Shown: positions 16,909 through 25,598 of the stretch, one piece after another
Layout of the letters: the number at the start of each line of letters is the position of its first letter
Position numbering within the stretch: position 1 is the first letter of the stretch
Assembly (NCBI GenBank): GCA_947177735.1
Contig: CAMWVP010000006.1
Location: forward strand, 1-51,605
Direction of reading: 5' to 3'
Source of the DNA: an uncultured Clostridia bacterium
GTDB taxonomy: Bacteria > Bacillota > Clostridia > Oscillospirales > Ruminococcaceae
DNA: 51,605 bases
Notes under the pieces: model-generated
Told to the model about the DNA's origin: nothing
The model's database searches: none
The model's input: the letters and a program-made list of their open reading frames with translations, nothing else
Made by a program: the position numbers and the translations under genes

Positions 16909-18450
16909 TTACTCCTTTATCAGCTCGTCAACATGATTTGCGGTAAGCGGCTCGCCGACGCAGCCGTCAAGCTCTACGTTCTTCACGGTGAGCTTGCGAA
17001 CGTTGTCAAAGTACATACCCGAACGGCAGAGCTTTTCAGCGTTGTTCTTCATCGCGGGTACGCCCTCCTGCGCGTTCTCGTCGTAGGTGAACCTGATGTT
17101 CTCCACCGTGATCTCCTCGATCGGCATTTCGGGAAGTCCGTCGCAGTAGCACGCAGCAACGTGGCAGTTCTCGCAGTCCATATCGCGGAACGTGAACTTC
17201 CCGAGATACGGCGTTCTGTCGTCCACGGGCAGCTTCTCGCGCGTGGTGTTGTACTCGGAGAAGCGGTCGGGATCGCAGCAGTTGTACCACATATTTATAA
17301 CGATCGGAGTGAGCACTCCGTCCATCTTGATATTCTCGAACAATACGCCGTCGATTATCGCGTCCTTTCCGCGTCCGCGGCGTGTCTTGATACGCAGTCC
17401 GCGGTCGGTATGCGCGAATATGCAGCGGTTTACGGTAAGGTTTTTAACGCCGCCCGCCATTTCGCTGCCGAGCGTTATTGCTCCGTGACCGAACTGCATA
17501 ATGCAGTTGCGGATAGTGTGATGATTCGCGGGCTGCTTGAACTTCCGTCCAAGCTCGATCTTACCCGATTTGATCGCGATACAGTCATCGCCTACGCTGA
17601 ACTTGCAGCCGATAATATTAACATAGTCACAAGCCTCGGGGTCAAGCGCGTCCGTATTCGGACTGTTCTTCGGAGCGTTTATCGCCACGTCCAGAAAGTC
17701 CAGCTTCTGCGAGAAGTACGGGTGCAGCTGCCACGAAGCGGCGTTCTGCGCTGTGATACCGTGTATCGTGATGTCCTTGCAGCGGTTGAAGAAGATAAGC
17801 CGCGGTCTGCCCGTGACCCTCTCCTTGACGTTCACCCACCACTCGCTGTTCTGGGCGTTTCCATCGACCGTGCCCTTTCCGACAATTCGGATATCCTCGG
17901 AATGCTCGGCGAACAGCAGCGCCTGATGCATTGGAATCGCGTTGCCCTCCCACGTTCCGGTGTGAACCTCCTCGCCCGTTACGATATCGGTAACGGTACC
18001 CGGAATAACGGGGTAGCGAGAGGTATCGGTCGAGCCCAACAGCACAGCTCCCTCCGCGAGATCTAGTGTGATATGGCTCTTGAGGTTTATCGGAGCGGTG
18101 CTGTATGTTCCCTCGGGGAAGTACAAGCGACCTCCCTGCGGCAAACAATTCACCGCCGTCTGAATGTTCTCGGTGTCGTCGTGCTCGCCGTCTCCGACCG
18201 CGCCGAAATCCTTGACGCTTACGGCACACGCCTCGCTTATCGTCGTGAAGTGGACGGGCTCATGCCCCTCTACCTCCACGGTATATTCGGTATGAGGCTT
18301 CAGCGGATAAAGCGAGAAAACGTTCCTGTCCGAAGTCAAGACCTCCTCGCCGTTCAGCTTGACGGTGTATTCCTCGCCGCAGTAGTACGGCTGGTCGTTC
18401 TCCAGCTCAAAGCAAGCCGATACCGAACCTGTGTATAATATGTTGATCAT
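16909..18450 (-). CDS. GH28 polygalacturonase (exo-type, with N-terminal Fn3-like domain)
   Basis: 513 residues from the ATG at 18450, which has GGGAG five bases upstream. Earlier in-frame starts (18462 or 18603) lie next to or inside repeat A2 and are rejected. Residues 1 to about 72 look like a fibronectin type III domain, and the rest is a right-handed beta-helix. Catalytic motifs are NTD (265-267), GDD (287-289), GHG (321-323) and RIK (353-355). It hydrolyses alpha-1,4 bonds of de-esterified galacturonan. The Fn3 plus GH28 layout is known in exo-polygalacturonases. There is no signal peptide, so it probably works in the cytosol on imported oligomers. Confidence 0.93.
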   Translation of the reverse strand: MINILYTGSVSACFELENDQPYYCGEEYTVKLNGEEVLTSDRNVFSLYPLKPHTEYTVEVEGHEPVHFTTISEACAVSVKDFGAVGDGEHDDTENIQTAVNCLPQGGRLYFPEGTYSTAPINLKSHITLDLAEGAVLLGSTDTSRYPVIPGTVTDIVTGEEVHTGTWEGNAIPMHQALLFAEHSEDIRIVGKGTVDGNAQNSEWWVNVKERVTGRPRLIFFNRCKDITIHGITAQNAASWQLHPYFSQKLDFLDVAINAPKNSPNTDALDPEACDYVNIIGCKFSVGDDCIAIKSGKIELGRKFKQPANHHTIRNCIMQFGHGAITLGSEMAGGVKNLTVNRCIFAHTDRGLRIKTRRGRGKDAIIDGVLFENIKMDGVLTPIVINMWYNCCDPDRFSEYNTTREKLPVDDRTPYLGKFTFRDMDCENCHVAACYCDGLPEMPIEEITVENIRFTYDENAQEGVPAMKNNAEKLCRSGMYFDNVRKLTVKNVELDGCVGEPLTANHVDELIKE

Positions 18451-18464
18451 TGCTACTCCCATAA

Positions 18465-18645
18465 GGGCATCTCTAAAAACCTTGTTTGAGTCAAAATCGG
18501 CGTAGCACGCCGTCTGCGTCGTCAAGCCTCCTCGCAAGGCATACAGCCTTGCTTCGTCGGCTTTCCTAGCAGCAGCGTTTCGGCGTAGCCGTAATGCGTG
18601 CACTCTGCCGATTTTCCCTTTTCAAACCGGTTTTTAGAGGTGCCC
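18465..18645. repeat. MITE-like palindromic element A2 (181 bp)
   Basis: Starts GGGCATCTCTAAAAACC and ends GGTTTTTAGAGGTGCCC. The interior has the GCAAGG-CATACAG-CCTTGC hairpin. It is about 21 bases longer than A1 and A3 because of extra sequence near 18575-18600. It lies between the downstream GH28 gene and the small membrane protein gene at 18656. No clear target duplication is visible. The open frame running through it is an artefact that also appears in A1. Confidence 0.83.
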
Positions 18646-18655
18646 ATACATATTT

Positions 18656-19285
18656 TTATTTATTCCCCGATACCTTATTCCGCGCGTCGCGGAATATCTT
18701 AACGAGGGTGTTCTTTATTGTGATAAACAGCATATCAAAGCCCATAAACAGCAGTCCGAACAACAGCGGCTCCACGCCTACCGCGACCTTTTCGGCAGTT
18801 TCGACGCTGCCGACGATGATCGTGTTTATGACCTCGTAAGTCTTTACGATGCAGTACAATATCAGCCCCGAGTACGCAGTGTTCAGGAAAACTGTCCAGA
18901 ACTTTCTGAACGGCACCATCATCCACTTATCGTACTCGCCCTCCTCGGTCTCGAGATTGTGCAGCAGATGATTGACCAGCAGATCCATTGCGACGCCCAA
19001 CCCGATCGCGATCGCGAGCATCAGATCGAGCCCATTCAAATAAATACCTAAACCCCAAAGGAAAAAATAGCAAATCGCGCCGCTGAACCAAAATTTCACA
19101 AATAAAATCTTGAGCCAGGATGGAATATAGAATTTACCCTTTGAGGTGTATTTACGTATTTCAGCCTCGGAGACCTTCGGTGCGTCCTTTGCGTTTACGA
19201 GCTTTTCCACCGCGTCGATCTTGAGATCGTAGTAGTTCTCCGCCGCCGTTGTTTCGTGCTGCTGTTGCTTATCATTTTTTGCCAT
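18656..19285 (-). CDS. Small integral membrane protein of unknown function (importer-operon protein 5)
   Basis: 209 residues. A polar N-terminus of about 60 residues (Gln/Glu-rich) is followed by hydrophobic segments near 62-82, 86-105, 130-150 and 172-192, so about four membrane helices. A conserved-looking charged loop HNLETEEGEYDKWMMVPFRK lies between helices 2 and 3. I do not recognise a family. AAGGA precedes the start. It is the last gene before the GH28 gene, and a 242-base gap with repeat B2 separates it from the previous membrane protein. A role in assembling or regulating the sugar importer is only inferred from position. Confidence 0.8.
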   Translation of the reverse strand: MAKNDKQQQHETTAAENYYDLKIDAVEKLVNAKDAPKVSEAEIRKYTSKGKFYIPSWLKILFVKFWFSGAICYFFLWGLGIYLNGLDLMLAIAIGLGVAMDLLVNHLLHNLETEEGEYDKWMMVPFRKFWTVFLNTAYSGLILYCIVKTYEVINTIIVGSVETAEKVAVGVEPLLFGLLFMGFDMLFITIKNTLVKIFRDARNKVSGNK

Positions 19286-19306
19286 ATGCGCCTATCCTTA
19301 TTTACA

Positions 19307-19343
19307 ATGAAGCAACATCAGCCGCTGAGACCGGTGTTGCTTC
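19307..19343. other. Stem-loop in the gap before the 18656-19285 gene
   Basis: TGAAGCAACA (19307-19316) pairs exactly with TGTTGCTTCA (19334-19343) around a 17-base loop. It lies 21 bases upstream of the 18656-19285 start on the transcript. It has no terminator-like T-run on the minus strand, so it may be an mRNA stability or attenuation structure. Confidence 0.55.
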
Positions 19344-19351
19344 ATAAGTCA

Positions 19352-19522
19352 AAACCTGTCCGCATAACCGCTCAACACTCATCCTGCGACAGATTTTCGT
19401 CAATTTTTCCTGACGTACATACAGTACGCCTGTGAAAAATTTCCTTGTTCCGCGAAAAATCTGCAAAGAATTGCTTCGCAATTCCGGCGCAATCCGAGTA
19501 TTTCGGGCTATGTGGACAGGTT
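19352..19522. repeat. Imperfect palindromic intergenic element (B2)
   Basis: 171 bp between two membrane protein genes. The ends are inverse repeats: AACCTGTCCGCATA (19352-19365) and TATGTGGACAGGTT (19509-19522), 13 of 14 matching. Inside, CAGATTTTCG (19390-19399) pairs with CGAAAAATCTG (19453-19463), and the tip is CGTA-CATACAG-TACG (19414-19428). The shared CATACAG loop and nearby TTTCCTTG link it to A2, A3 and B3. Confidence 0.65.
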
Positions 19523-19527
19523 CTCAA

Positions 19528-20106
19528 TTATTCTTCGCCCGAAATATCGATTACCTCCAGCTCGCCGTTGTCCTCAACGTCAATGGATGTGTTGATCTTC
19601 TTGAGCAGCTTCGAGTATACGGGAAGCGCTACAAGGAGCAGTATAGTCGCCGCGAGAAGCGCTATGTGGACAACCACGACATTCTGCGCGATCGCGATAT
19701 ACGCCGTTTTAGAGGTGATCTCGATACGGTTGCTCTCGCGGGTAACAGCCTCGATGATCCGCTGATAGTAGACGAAATCAACGAAGATAAGCCCCACCAT
19801 CATCACGAGCATCAGACCGATCATCACCATCTTCGGCTTCTCGCGTCTCGGGAACGCTCTCAGGAAGCACACGAACGCCAGTATCGAGAACAGCATAGCC
19901 GCGAACTCGCACTGTCCCATATTCGGCAGATTGATCAATGCCGTGGTATTCGCGATAGAGGTAAGGTTGAGCGAATAAACCAGGAACGCCGCCGCAAGCG
20001 ATACCAGCGCAATGTTCTGCGGACTGCGCTTAAGGGAAACGAAAAACTTGCGGACAAACTCTCTAAAACCACGCCTTGGCTTGGCGGATACTTTTTGTTG
20101 ATTCAT
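19528..20106 (-). CDS. Small integral membrane protein of unknown function (importer-operon protein 4)
   Basis: 192 residues with a basic N-terminus (about 1-28, many Lys/Arg) and four hydrophobic helices near 32-50, 66-84, 93-113 and 142-163. The acidic tail is VEDNGELEVIDISGEE. The positive-inside rule puts the N-terminus in the cytosol. AAGGAG lies nine bases upstream of the start, and the ATPase gene ends 16 bases upstream. Not recognised as a known family; not a permease of the usual CUT1 type because it lacks the EAA loop. Confidence 0.8.
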   Translation of the reverse strand: MNQQKVSAKPRRGFREFVRKFFVSLKRSPQNIALVSLAAAFLVYSLNLTSIANTTALINLPNMGQCEFAAMLFSILAFVCFLRAFPRREKPKMVMIGLMLVMMVGLIFVDFVYYQRIIEAVTRESNRIEITSKTAYIAIAQNVVVVHIALLAATILLLVALPVYSKLLKKINTSIDVEDNGELEVIDISGEE

Positions 20107-20122
20107 CTTCCGGTTCTCCTTA

Positions 20123-21184
20123 TCATAGTCTTATCGCGTCGGTCGTTTTCTTATCGAAGAAGTGCATCCTGTTGAAGGATACGTTGACCTTGTCGCCCGG
20201 CTTGTAGGTGCACCATTCGCGGAATTTACAGGTTATCCTATGCTTGCCCACCGTGCCGTTTACAAGCGTTGTCTGTCCGAGGTTCTCGTTGGAGAATACG
20301 TCGACGGATATCTTGCCGCCCTCGACAATATCCTCGGGACGAACGCCGAGCGTTATCTCCCTGCCCTCGTAACGTTCGAGCGCCGCCTTGTCCTCAGCGG
20401 AAAGCGGCACGCTGAAGCCGTTGCACACGACCTCGCCGTTCTTGACCTCCGCGTCGAAGAAGTTCATCGGAGGAAGTCCGATAAAGCCTGCCACGAACAG
20501 GTTAGCGGGAGTATCGTACAGCTCGAGCGGCGTACCCACCTGCTGAACGTGCCCCATGGACATACATACGATCCTGTCCGCCAGCGTCAGCGCCTCCGTC
20601 TGGTCGTGGGTAACGTAGAGCATAGTCGCGTTAAGTCTCTTATGTAAGAGAAGTATCTCGCGTCTCGTTGCACCGCGGAGCTTTGCGTCAAGGTTCGACA
20701 GCGGCTCATCGAACAGGAACACCTTGGGAGTACGCACGACGGCGCGCCCCATAGCGACTCTCTGCCGCTGACCGCCCGAAAGCTGTCCGGGCTTCTTGTT
20801 GAGCTGATCGGAAAGCCCGAGCATCTCGGCTGCCGACAGCACCTTCTGATGTATCTCATTCTTGTTTTCCTTACGGAGCATAAGCGAAAACGCCATATTC
20901 TCGTAGATCGTCATATGACCGTAAAGAGCGTAGTTCTGGAAAACCATTGCGATATCACGATCCTTGGGCGGCATCTTTGTGACGTCCTTGCCGTCGATGA
21001 TAAGGTTGCCCGCGGATATATCCTCAAGTCCCGCCACCATACGGAGCGTTGTTGATTTTCCACAGCCCGAGGGTCCGACGAGAACAATCAGCTCGCCGTG
21101 CCTGACATTAAGGTTAAAGTCGAAAACCGCCTGTACCTTATTGTCATATATTTTGTCAAGATGCTGTAACTGTAAATCACTCAT
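20123..21184 (-). CDS. MsmK/UgpC-type sugar ABC transporter ATPase (copy 2)
   Basis: 353 residues. Walker A GPSGCGKST, Q-loop QNYALYGHMTIYEN, signature LSGGQRQR, Walker B VFLFDEPLSNLDAKLR and H-loop YVTHDQTEALT are intact, with a C-terminal TOBE region. It would power the permeases encoded upstream at 24697-26654 and is the importer's likely dedicated ATPase. Its start overlaps the stop of the 168-residue membrane protein by four bases, so it is translated together with that protein. It is clearly different from the copy at 7231, so the two are not a recent duplication. Confidence 0.95.
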   Translation of the reverse strand: MSDLQLQHLDKIYDNKVQAVFDFNLNVRHGELIVLVGPSGCGKSTTLRMVAGLEDISAGNLIIDGKDVTKMPPKDRDIAMVFQNYALYGHMTIYENMAFSLMLRKENKNEIHQKVLSAAEMLGLSDQLNKKPGQLSGGQRQRVAMGRAVVRTPKVFLFDEPLSNLDAKLRGATRREILLLHKRLNATMLYVTHDQTEALTLADRIVCMSMGHVQQVGTPLELYDTPANLFVAGFIGLPPMNFFDAEVKNGEVVCNGFSVPLSAEDKAALERYEGREITLGVRPEDIVEGGKISVDVFSNENLGQTTLVNGTVGKHRITCKFREWCTYKPGDKVNVSFNRMHFFDKKTTDAIRL

Positions 21185-21687
21185 GACTTGCTCCCTTTTG
21201 TTTCTTTATCGATCTGAGCCTGATGGCTTGCCAGCGTCTGAGCCTTGATGATATTCACAACGCCCGCGATAACGCACAATACTCCCGATGCAACCAACAG
21301 TATACTTTGGTAAAAGAACTTGCCGTCCTCCATTACTGCCTGCTCAACGCCGTCAAGGGTAATAACAGCATTTTTCGCCTGCAGCGGCAGAATGAATATG
21401 CGTACTACCTGCAATATCCCGATAGCGATAAGCGGGAATGAATACTTGATATTATACGACTTCACTCCCTCGGAGGAAAGGAACGCAACAAGCATAAACA
21501 CGAGGTTATACAGAACGGAAATTCCGATAAACCACTTGTAGTAGTACGTTCCCACGTCGCATTTATAGACACTGACGAAGTAGAACGCGTTGATAAGGAT
21601 CGCCAGCAGCGTCAGATTGGAGGAGAGCTTGTTCTTGGTAAACCTGAGCCGATCACGCTTTATGAATGCGTCATTGTTCGTCGTCAT
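21181..21687 (-). CDS. Small integral membrane protein of unknown function (importer-operon protein 3)
   Basis: 168 residues with four hydrophobic segments near 25-42, 51-70, 80-103 and 127-147, a basic N-terminus (KRDRLRFTKNK) and a polar loop between helices 3 and 4 (ITLDGVEQAVMEDGKF). Both ends overlap neighbours by four bases: the 196-residue membrane protein upstream and the ATPase downstream. Such tight coupling usually means equal stoichiometry and a shared complex. No family is recognised. Confidence 0.82.
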   Translation of the reverse strand: MTTNNDAFIKRDRLRFTKNKLSSNLTLLAILINAFYFVSVYKCDVGTYYYKWFIGISVLYNLVFMLVAFLSSEGVKSYNIKYSFPLIAIGILQVVRIFILPLQAKNAVITLDGVEQAVMEDGKFFYQSILLVASGVLCVIAGVVNIIKAQTLASHQAQIDKETKGSKS

Positions 21688-22274
21688 GCTCTCACACCCT
21701 TTCCGGAGCCGATAAGGCTTTTCTCCGCCTTCATCAGATTAAATTTCAAAATCAGATTGACGATCAGCAACACCGTCGTGACCATCAATATACCGAAAAC
21801 AACAAGGCTTATGTCAAACCAGAACGTTGAATCCGTATAAAAACTATTTTTCCTGTCCGCGATTTCTTTTAGCGCCTCAAAATCGACCTGCAGATACTGC
21901 GCCCTGTACGCCATTATCTGAGGCAGCGCCCACGCTGTGATAGCAACATTGCAGACCGTTGAAATGCCAACGGAGATCACGTTGCCGATATAGTATTTCC
22001 TGCGGCAATGCGTATTGGTAATAAATAACGTCAATGACGCCAGAATGAGCCCCACCGACAAATTCGTAAAGGTTGTGTTGAAGGGCTGCATTGTGTAGAG
22101 AAGACCCGTGCCGTCAACGGTCGATTCATTGGGTCTTTCGGGTCGACGGATGGTGTCCTTAAAGCCGTCGTACATATCGGTCATAATGCCCAGTGAATAG
22201 ACAAAGACCAGAACCGCTGCTATAAGTACAGCAAAGCACACTATGCGCTCAAAAATCATTTGTTTCTTATACAT
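21684..22274 (-). CDS. Small integral membrane protein of unknown function (importer-operon protein 2)
   Basis: 196 residues with four hydrophobic helices near 9-30, 67-85, 95-115 and 150-172. The first outside loop is long and polar (about 33-66, MYDGFKDTIRRPERPNESTV onward), large enough to contact the binding protein; a second loop of about 30 residues lies between helices 3 and 4. A GGGAAGG ribosome site precedes the start. It lies 121 bases after the binding lipoprotein gene, with two hairpins in the gap. Overall plan resembles proteins 3 and 4, though no sequence similarity is obvious by eye. Confidence 0.82.
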   Translation of the reverse strand: MYKKQMIFERIVCFAVLIAAVLVFVYSLGIMTDMYDGFKDTIRRPERPNESTVDGTGLLYTMQPFNTTFTNLSVGLILASLTLFITNTHCRRKYYIGNVISVGISTVCNVAITAWALPQIMAYRAQYLQVDFEALKEIADRKNSFYTDSTFWFDISLVVFGILMVTTVLLIVNLILKFNLMKAEKSLIGSGKGVRA

Positions 22275-22301
22275 ATTAACAGACCTTCCCTTATGTTTAA
22301 G

Positions 22302-22368
22302 GGGGGAGAGGAAAACTCTCCCCCGATAACATAATTTGGTTTAGGCGGCGCCGCGCAAACAGCGCCGC
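22302..22368 (-). promoter_or_regulatory. Two intercistronic stem-loops after the binding protein gene
   Basis: GGGGGAGAG (22302-22310) pairs with CTCTCCCCC (22316-22324) around GAAAA, and GCGGCGC (22345-22351) pairs with GCGCCGC (22362-22368). Neither is followed by a T-run on the minus strand. Such hairpins after a binding protein gene often protect its mRNA and lower downstream expression (known for ABC importers; inferred here). Confidence 0.6.
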
Positions 22369-22395
22369 GTGATGTCACAGGATAGCTGCCGATTA

Positions 22396-24600
22396 TCAGA
22401 GGGTATCGAAGTAGGCGAGGAGCTCTTCCCAGCCTATTTCTCTTATCTCGAGAACATCAGCCGCGCCCCAAGCACCGGAAATGGTTTCGATGGTTTCCGC
22501 TGCGGAGCCTGTGCCGTCGCCGGAGTAGCCCTTTGCGATGATGTTTACAAACAGGTTCTCCTGCTCCTTGGACTGACCGAACTTACCGCTGCCGCCGAGC
22601 ATCGTGTAGTTCTTGATCGTGTCGTTATCGGTCTTTGTAAGCGGCAGAGTCGTGGGAACGGAGGTGTACCAGGGGTTCTCTGTGAGCGCGAGCTCGGGGT
22701 GCTTGATAGTACCCGCCGCGATAGCGTTGGAGATAAAGCCTGCGCCCTCTCTTCCCTCGGGAGTGGTGCACTGGAACTCGAATGCCTGGCTCTTTGCGAA
22801 GCTCAGAGTAGAGCCGAGATACTGACGAGCGTAGTCGGTGTAGCTGCCCTTAGCCTTTTCCCAAAGCTCGGTGTAGGTGTCATCGGAGATCTCGGGCATT
22901 TCCTTGCCGTTGAACATGAACGTCGAGGACTTTCTGAACTCCTCGGGACCGTAGGACATAAGGATCTGACCTTCTTCGCTGAACGCATAGTTGATGAGCG
23001 AGAGAGCAGCGTTGAGCTTATCGGTGTCATCGCCTACGCCTGCCTTGGAGATGCCCCAGCCGTCCGTCTTAACGGAACGCCAGGACTCGGTAAATCTCAT
23101 AAACTGCTCGCCGGTGCCGTCGTTCCAACGTGCAACGGGAACCATAGCCGCCATGTATTTCTCACCGTTGGCGGTGTCGAGCTTGGTCTTGTTGTGAGCG
23201 GTCTGCGTCTGGTTGTAGTCGTAGTGCATGAACCCGGCGTCGTTCTCGAGGTACTGCTGCGAAGTACCAAGATCTTTACTCTCAGTAACGCTTACGAAGT
23301 CCTTGGAGAGCAAGCCCTCGTTCACCATAGCGTTCATTCTGTCAAGAGCAACGTAGGTTTCAGCGTCCATACGTGCGTCGTGGAGCTTGTTGTCGTTGCC
23401 TACATACAGGTAATCCTGTCTGGACTCAAGACCGCGAACGCCAAACAGAGTGCCCGCAAAGCGGTACATATCAACACGTCTCTGGTTGCTGCCGTCCTCA
23501 CGAGAGAACAGACCCTCTACCGTATCGGTGCCGTTGAGCGTCTGGGGGTTAGCAACTACGCAGCGGAGCAGAGCAACGAGCTCATCAGCGTCCCAAGCCG
23601 CGTTCTGACCAACGAACAGATCGGAACGAGTGGTGCCGTAGTAGCCGTCATATGTCTCATCGATATACTTACGGAGCATATTAACGGCGTCAACACCGCT
23701 CATAGCGCCGACTTCGTTCATCTTGGCAATAATGTTGCCGCCCTTGTCGTAGTCCTTGGAGATGGTCTTAACGGTCTTGCCGTCCTTCTCGACTACGGGA
23801 ATATCGACCTTGCTGCTTGTGGGCATATAGGGCTGATAAACGGGAGCCGCGGTGTTGTTGCTTGCATCGGCAGCGAAATCGCCCTCGCCGTCAAGCAGTT
23901 TCTGAACCCAGTCAACTCTCATCAGCGGCATACGCTCGATATCGTTTACACCGTCGAAGTACGGCGAGAAGTAGATAGCGCCTGTTTCAACGTCGCCGGT
24001 GATAGACAGACGAACGATGGGGTTAGCCTCAAGATAAGCCTTGAAATCGGGCATACTGTCAAGATAGTCCGCGAGATTTACGAACTGACCCGCAACGCCG
24101 CCCTCTGTAAGCAGAGACGCGGTACTGCTCAGCATATCGATCTGATCGAGCTGATTCTGCCAGTACTCATACTCCTTTGTGCCGTTGTTGCCCTGATACT
24201 TGTCCTCGAACTCCATGCCGAGCTTTTCCTGAACGGCTACCCAAGTGGGCTTGAGGTCGCCCGTGTTATAGGTCTTGCCGTTTGCGAGCGTAACGCCGGA
24301 GCCGGCGGTTTCCGAGTCGAAAAACAGACCCGTTTTTGGGCTGTTATAGCCTGTAGCCATACGGAGCACGGTACCCGGCGCGAACTCAAGCGCGGGTCCC
24401 TCTGCGGGGGGAGTATCGGGCGTGCTGTTGCCGTCATCGGGCTTGTCGTTGCTGCTGCCGGGAGCGGAGCTGTCGGGGGTGCTGTTGTTGCCGCTGTTGC
24501 TGTTGTCGGAAGTCTCCGGAACCTTAGCACAGCCGGTAACCAGCGTTGAAACTGCGACAGTGATTGCCAGCAAAGACGCCGCAAGTTTTGATCTCTTCAT
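22396..24600 (-). CDS. Large extracellular solute-binding lipoprotein of the CUT1 importer (LplA-like)
   Basis: 734 residues, longer than usual for this family (about 430-560). A lipoprotein signal ends with lipobox LVTGC, so Cys24 is lipidated. A flexible Ser/Asn/Asp/Pro linker (about 28-70) precedes the substrate-binding domain. It is likely to capture oligogalacturonides at the outer face of the membrane and deliver them to the LplB/LplC-type permeases. AAGGAGG lies nine bases before the start. Hairpins lie on both sides of the gene. Substrate is inferred from the enzymes encoded around it. Confidence 0.92.
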   Translation of the reverse strand: MKRSKLAASLLAITVAVSTLVTGCAKVPETSDNSNSGNNSTPDSSAPGSSNDKPDDGNSTPDTPPAEGPALEFAPGTVLRMATGYNSPKTGLFFDSETAGSGVTLANGKTYNTGDLKPTWVAVQEKLGMEFEDKYQGNNGTKEYEYWQNQLDQIDMLSSTASLLTEGGVAGQFVNLADYLDSMPDFKAYLEANPIVRLSITGDVETGAIYFSPYFDGVNDIERMPLMRVDWVQKLLDGEGDFAADASNNTAAPVYQPYMPTSSKVDIPVVEKDGKTVKTISKDYDKGGNIIAKMNEVGAMSGVDAVNMLRKYIDETYDGYYGTTRSDLFVGQNAAWDADELVALLRCVVANPQTLNGTDTVEGLFSREDGSNQRRVDMYRFAGTLFGVRGLESRQDYLYVGNDNKLHDARMDAETYVALDRMNAMVNEGLLSKDFVSVTESKDLGTSQQYLENDAGFMHYDYNQTQTAHNKTKLDTANGEKYMAAMVPVARWNDGTGEQFMRFTESWRSVKTDGWGISKAGVGDDTDKLNAALSLINYAFSEEGQILMSYGPEEFRKSSTFMFNGKEMPEISDDTYTELWEKAKGSYTDYARQYLGSTLSFAKSQAFEFQCTTPEGREGAGFISNAIAAGTIKHPELALTENPWYTSVPTTLPLTKTDNDTIKNYTMLGGSGKFGQSKEQENLFVNIIAKGYSGDGTGSAAETIETISGAWGAADVLEIREIGWEELLAYFDTL

Positions 24601-24634
24601 TGTGTTGTTCCTCCTTCAGGATGTTTAAGTGTCA

Positions 24635-24655
24635 CCCGGGCTTGCCCGGGCAAGC
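24635..24655. promoter_or_regulatory. GC-rich palindrome in the leader of the binding protein gene
   Basis: GCTTGCCCGGGCAAGC (24640-24655) is a perfect palindrome, and CCCGGG repeats at 24635-24640 and 24645-24650 can form an alternative short stem. It lies between the upstream permease gene and the binding protein gene. It may be an mRNA processing or attenuation site. Confidence 0.45.
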
Positions 24656-24696
24656 ATTATATATCAACCGCGGTGTGCGGCCGATTAACGTGATTT

Positions 24697-25587
24697 TTAT
24701 TCCTTTACGCCGCCCACATTTACGCCCTTGGCGAAATATTTCTGGATAAAGGGGTAGATAATAAGAATGGGTACTATCGAGCAGATGATAAGCGAGTAAA
24801 TAACGGAGTCCGAAGCGTACGGCTCGTTCCATGTCGACATTTTCTCGGAATCCCTGAACTCCTCGAGCTTCAGACGGATATATACCATCAGCGGGTGCTC
24901 GTTCTGGTTGGAAATCATCTGTCTTGCCCAGAAGTATCCGTTCCAGCGCGAAATTGCGAAGAACAGCGCCACTGTCGCGATTATCGATTTGCTCATCGGC
25001 AGATACACTCTCCAAAGCACCTGCATTTCGGTAGCTCCGTCGACTATCGCCGCCTCCTCGATCTCGCTCGGCACACCCTCAAACGAGTTACGCAGCAGAA
25101 TGATGTTCATCGCCGCCATACCCATCGCGATTACGACAAGCCATTTGTCGTCCATAATGCCGACCGCGTTGAAAACCTTCTTGGTCGCGATATAGTTCAG
25201 ATACTGCGGTACAATACCCGCACTGAACCACATTGTGAACACGAGGAAGAAGTTGAAGCCCTTGCGGAACAGCAGTCTCTTCTTGGAGAGCGCATACGCG
25301 CCGAATACGGAGAGACCAAGCTCCCAGATAGTTCCGTAGAACGTTAAGAACAGCGTGTTCGTATAGGCGTTCCAGAACATATTGTTGTTGAACATTCCCG
25401 CAAACGCCTCAAACTGTATTTCCTTCGGAAACAGTACCAATTCGTTATACTCGACCGGTTGTCTGCCGCTTATCGACGCGGATATCGTGTACAAAAACGG
25501 GTACAGACAGCAGATCGCGAACACCGTAAGCAACGTATAGCTTATGATCTTGAATATAAGCTCTGAAATTTCAAGTCGTCTTTTCAT
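24697..25587 (-). CDS. CUT1 sugar importer permease, LplC/YtcP-like
   Basis: 296 residues with six membrane helices. The EAA loop that docks on the ATPase reads EEAAIVDGATEMQVLWRVYLP, split here as EEAAIVDGATEMQVLW and RVYLPMSK. The C-terminus (FIQKYFAKGVNVGGVKE) is nearly identical to the usual ending of this family. An AAAGGGG site precedes the start. The gap to the partner permease gene is 11 bases. Together with the 25599 gene it would form the translocation pore for oligogalacturonides. Confidence 0.95.
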   Translation of the reverse strand: MKRRLEISELIFKIISYTLLTVFAICCLYPFLYTISASISGRQPVEYNELVLFPKEIQFEAFAGMFNNNMFWNAYTNTLFLTFYGTIWELGLSVFGAYALSKKRLLFRKGFNFFLVFTMWFSAGIVPQYLNYIATKKVFNAVGIMDDKWLVVIAMGMAAMNIILLRNSFEGVPSEIEEAAIVDGATEMQVLWRVYLPMSKSIIATVALFFAISRWNGYFWARQMISNQNEHPLMVYIRLKLEEFRDSEKMSTWNEPYASDSVIYSLIICSIVPILIIYPFIQKYFAKGVNVGGVKE

Positions 25588-25598
25588 GGCAATCCCCT

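Noticed and set aside
18451-18603. N-terminal extension of the GH28 gene through repeat A2
   Set aside because: The added residues are encoded by the repeat and nearly the same peptide arises from A1 (ORF at 10228-10434); the GGGAG site supports the start at 18450.
22369-24549. 726-codon plus-strand frame opposite the binding protein gene
   Set aside because: Length is impressive, but it mirrors the real lipoprotein gene, which has a signal peptide, an AAGGAGG site and operon neighbours.
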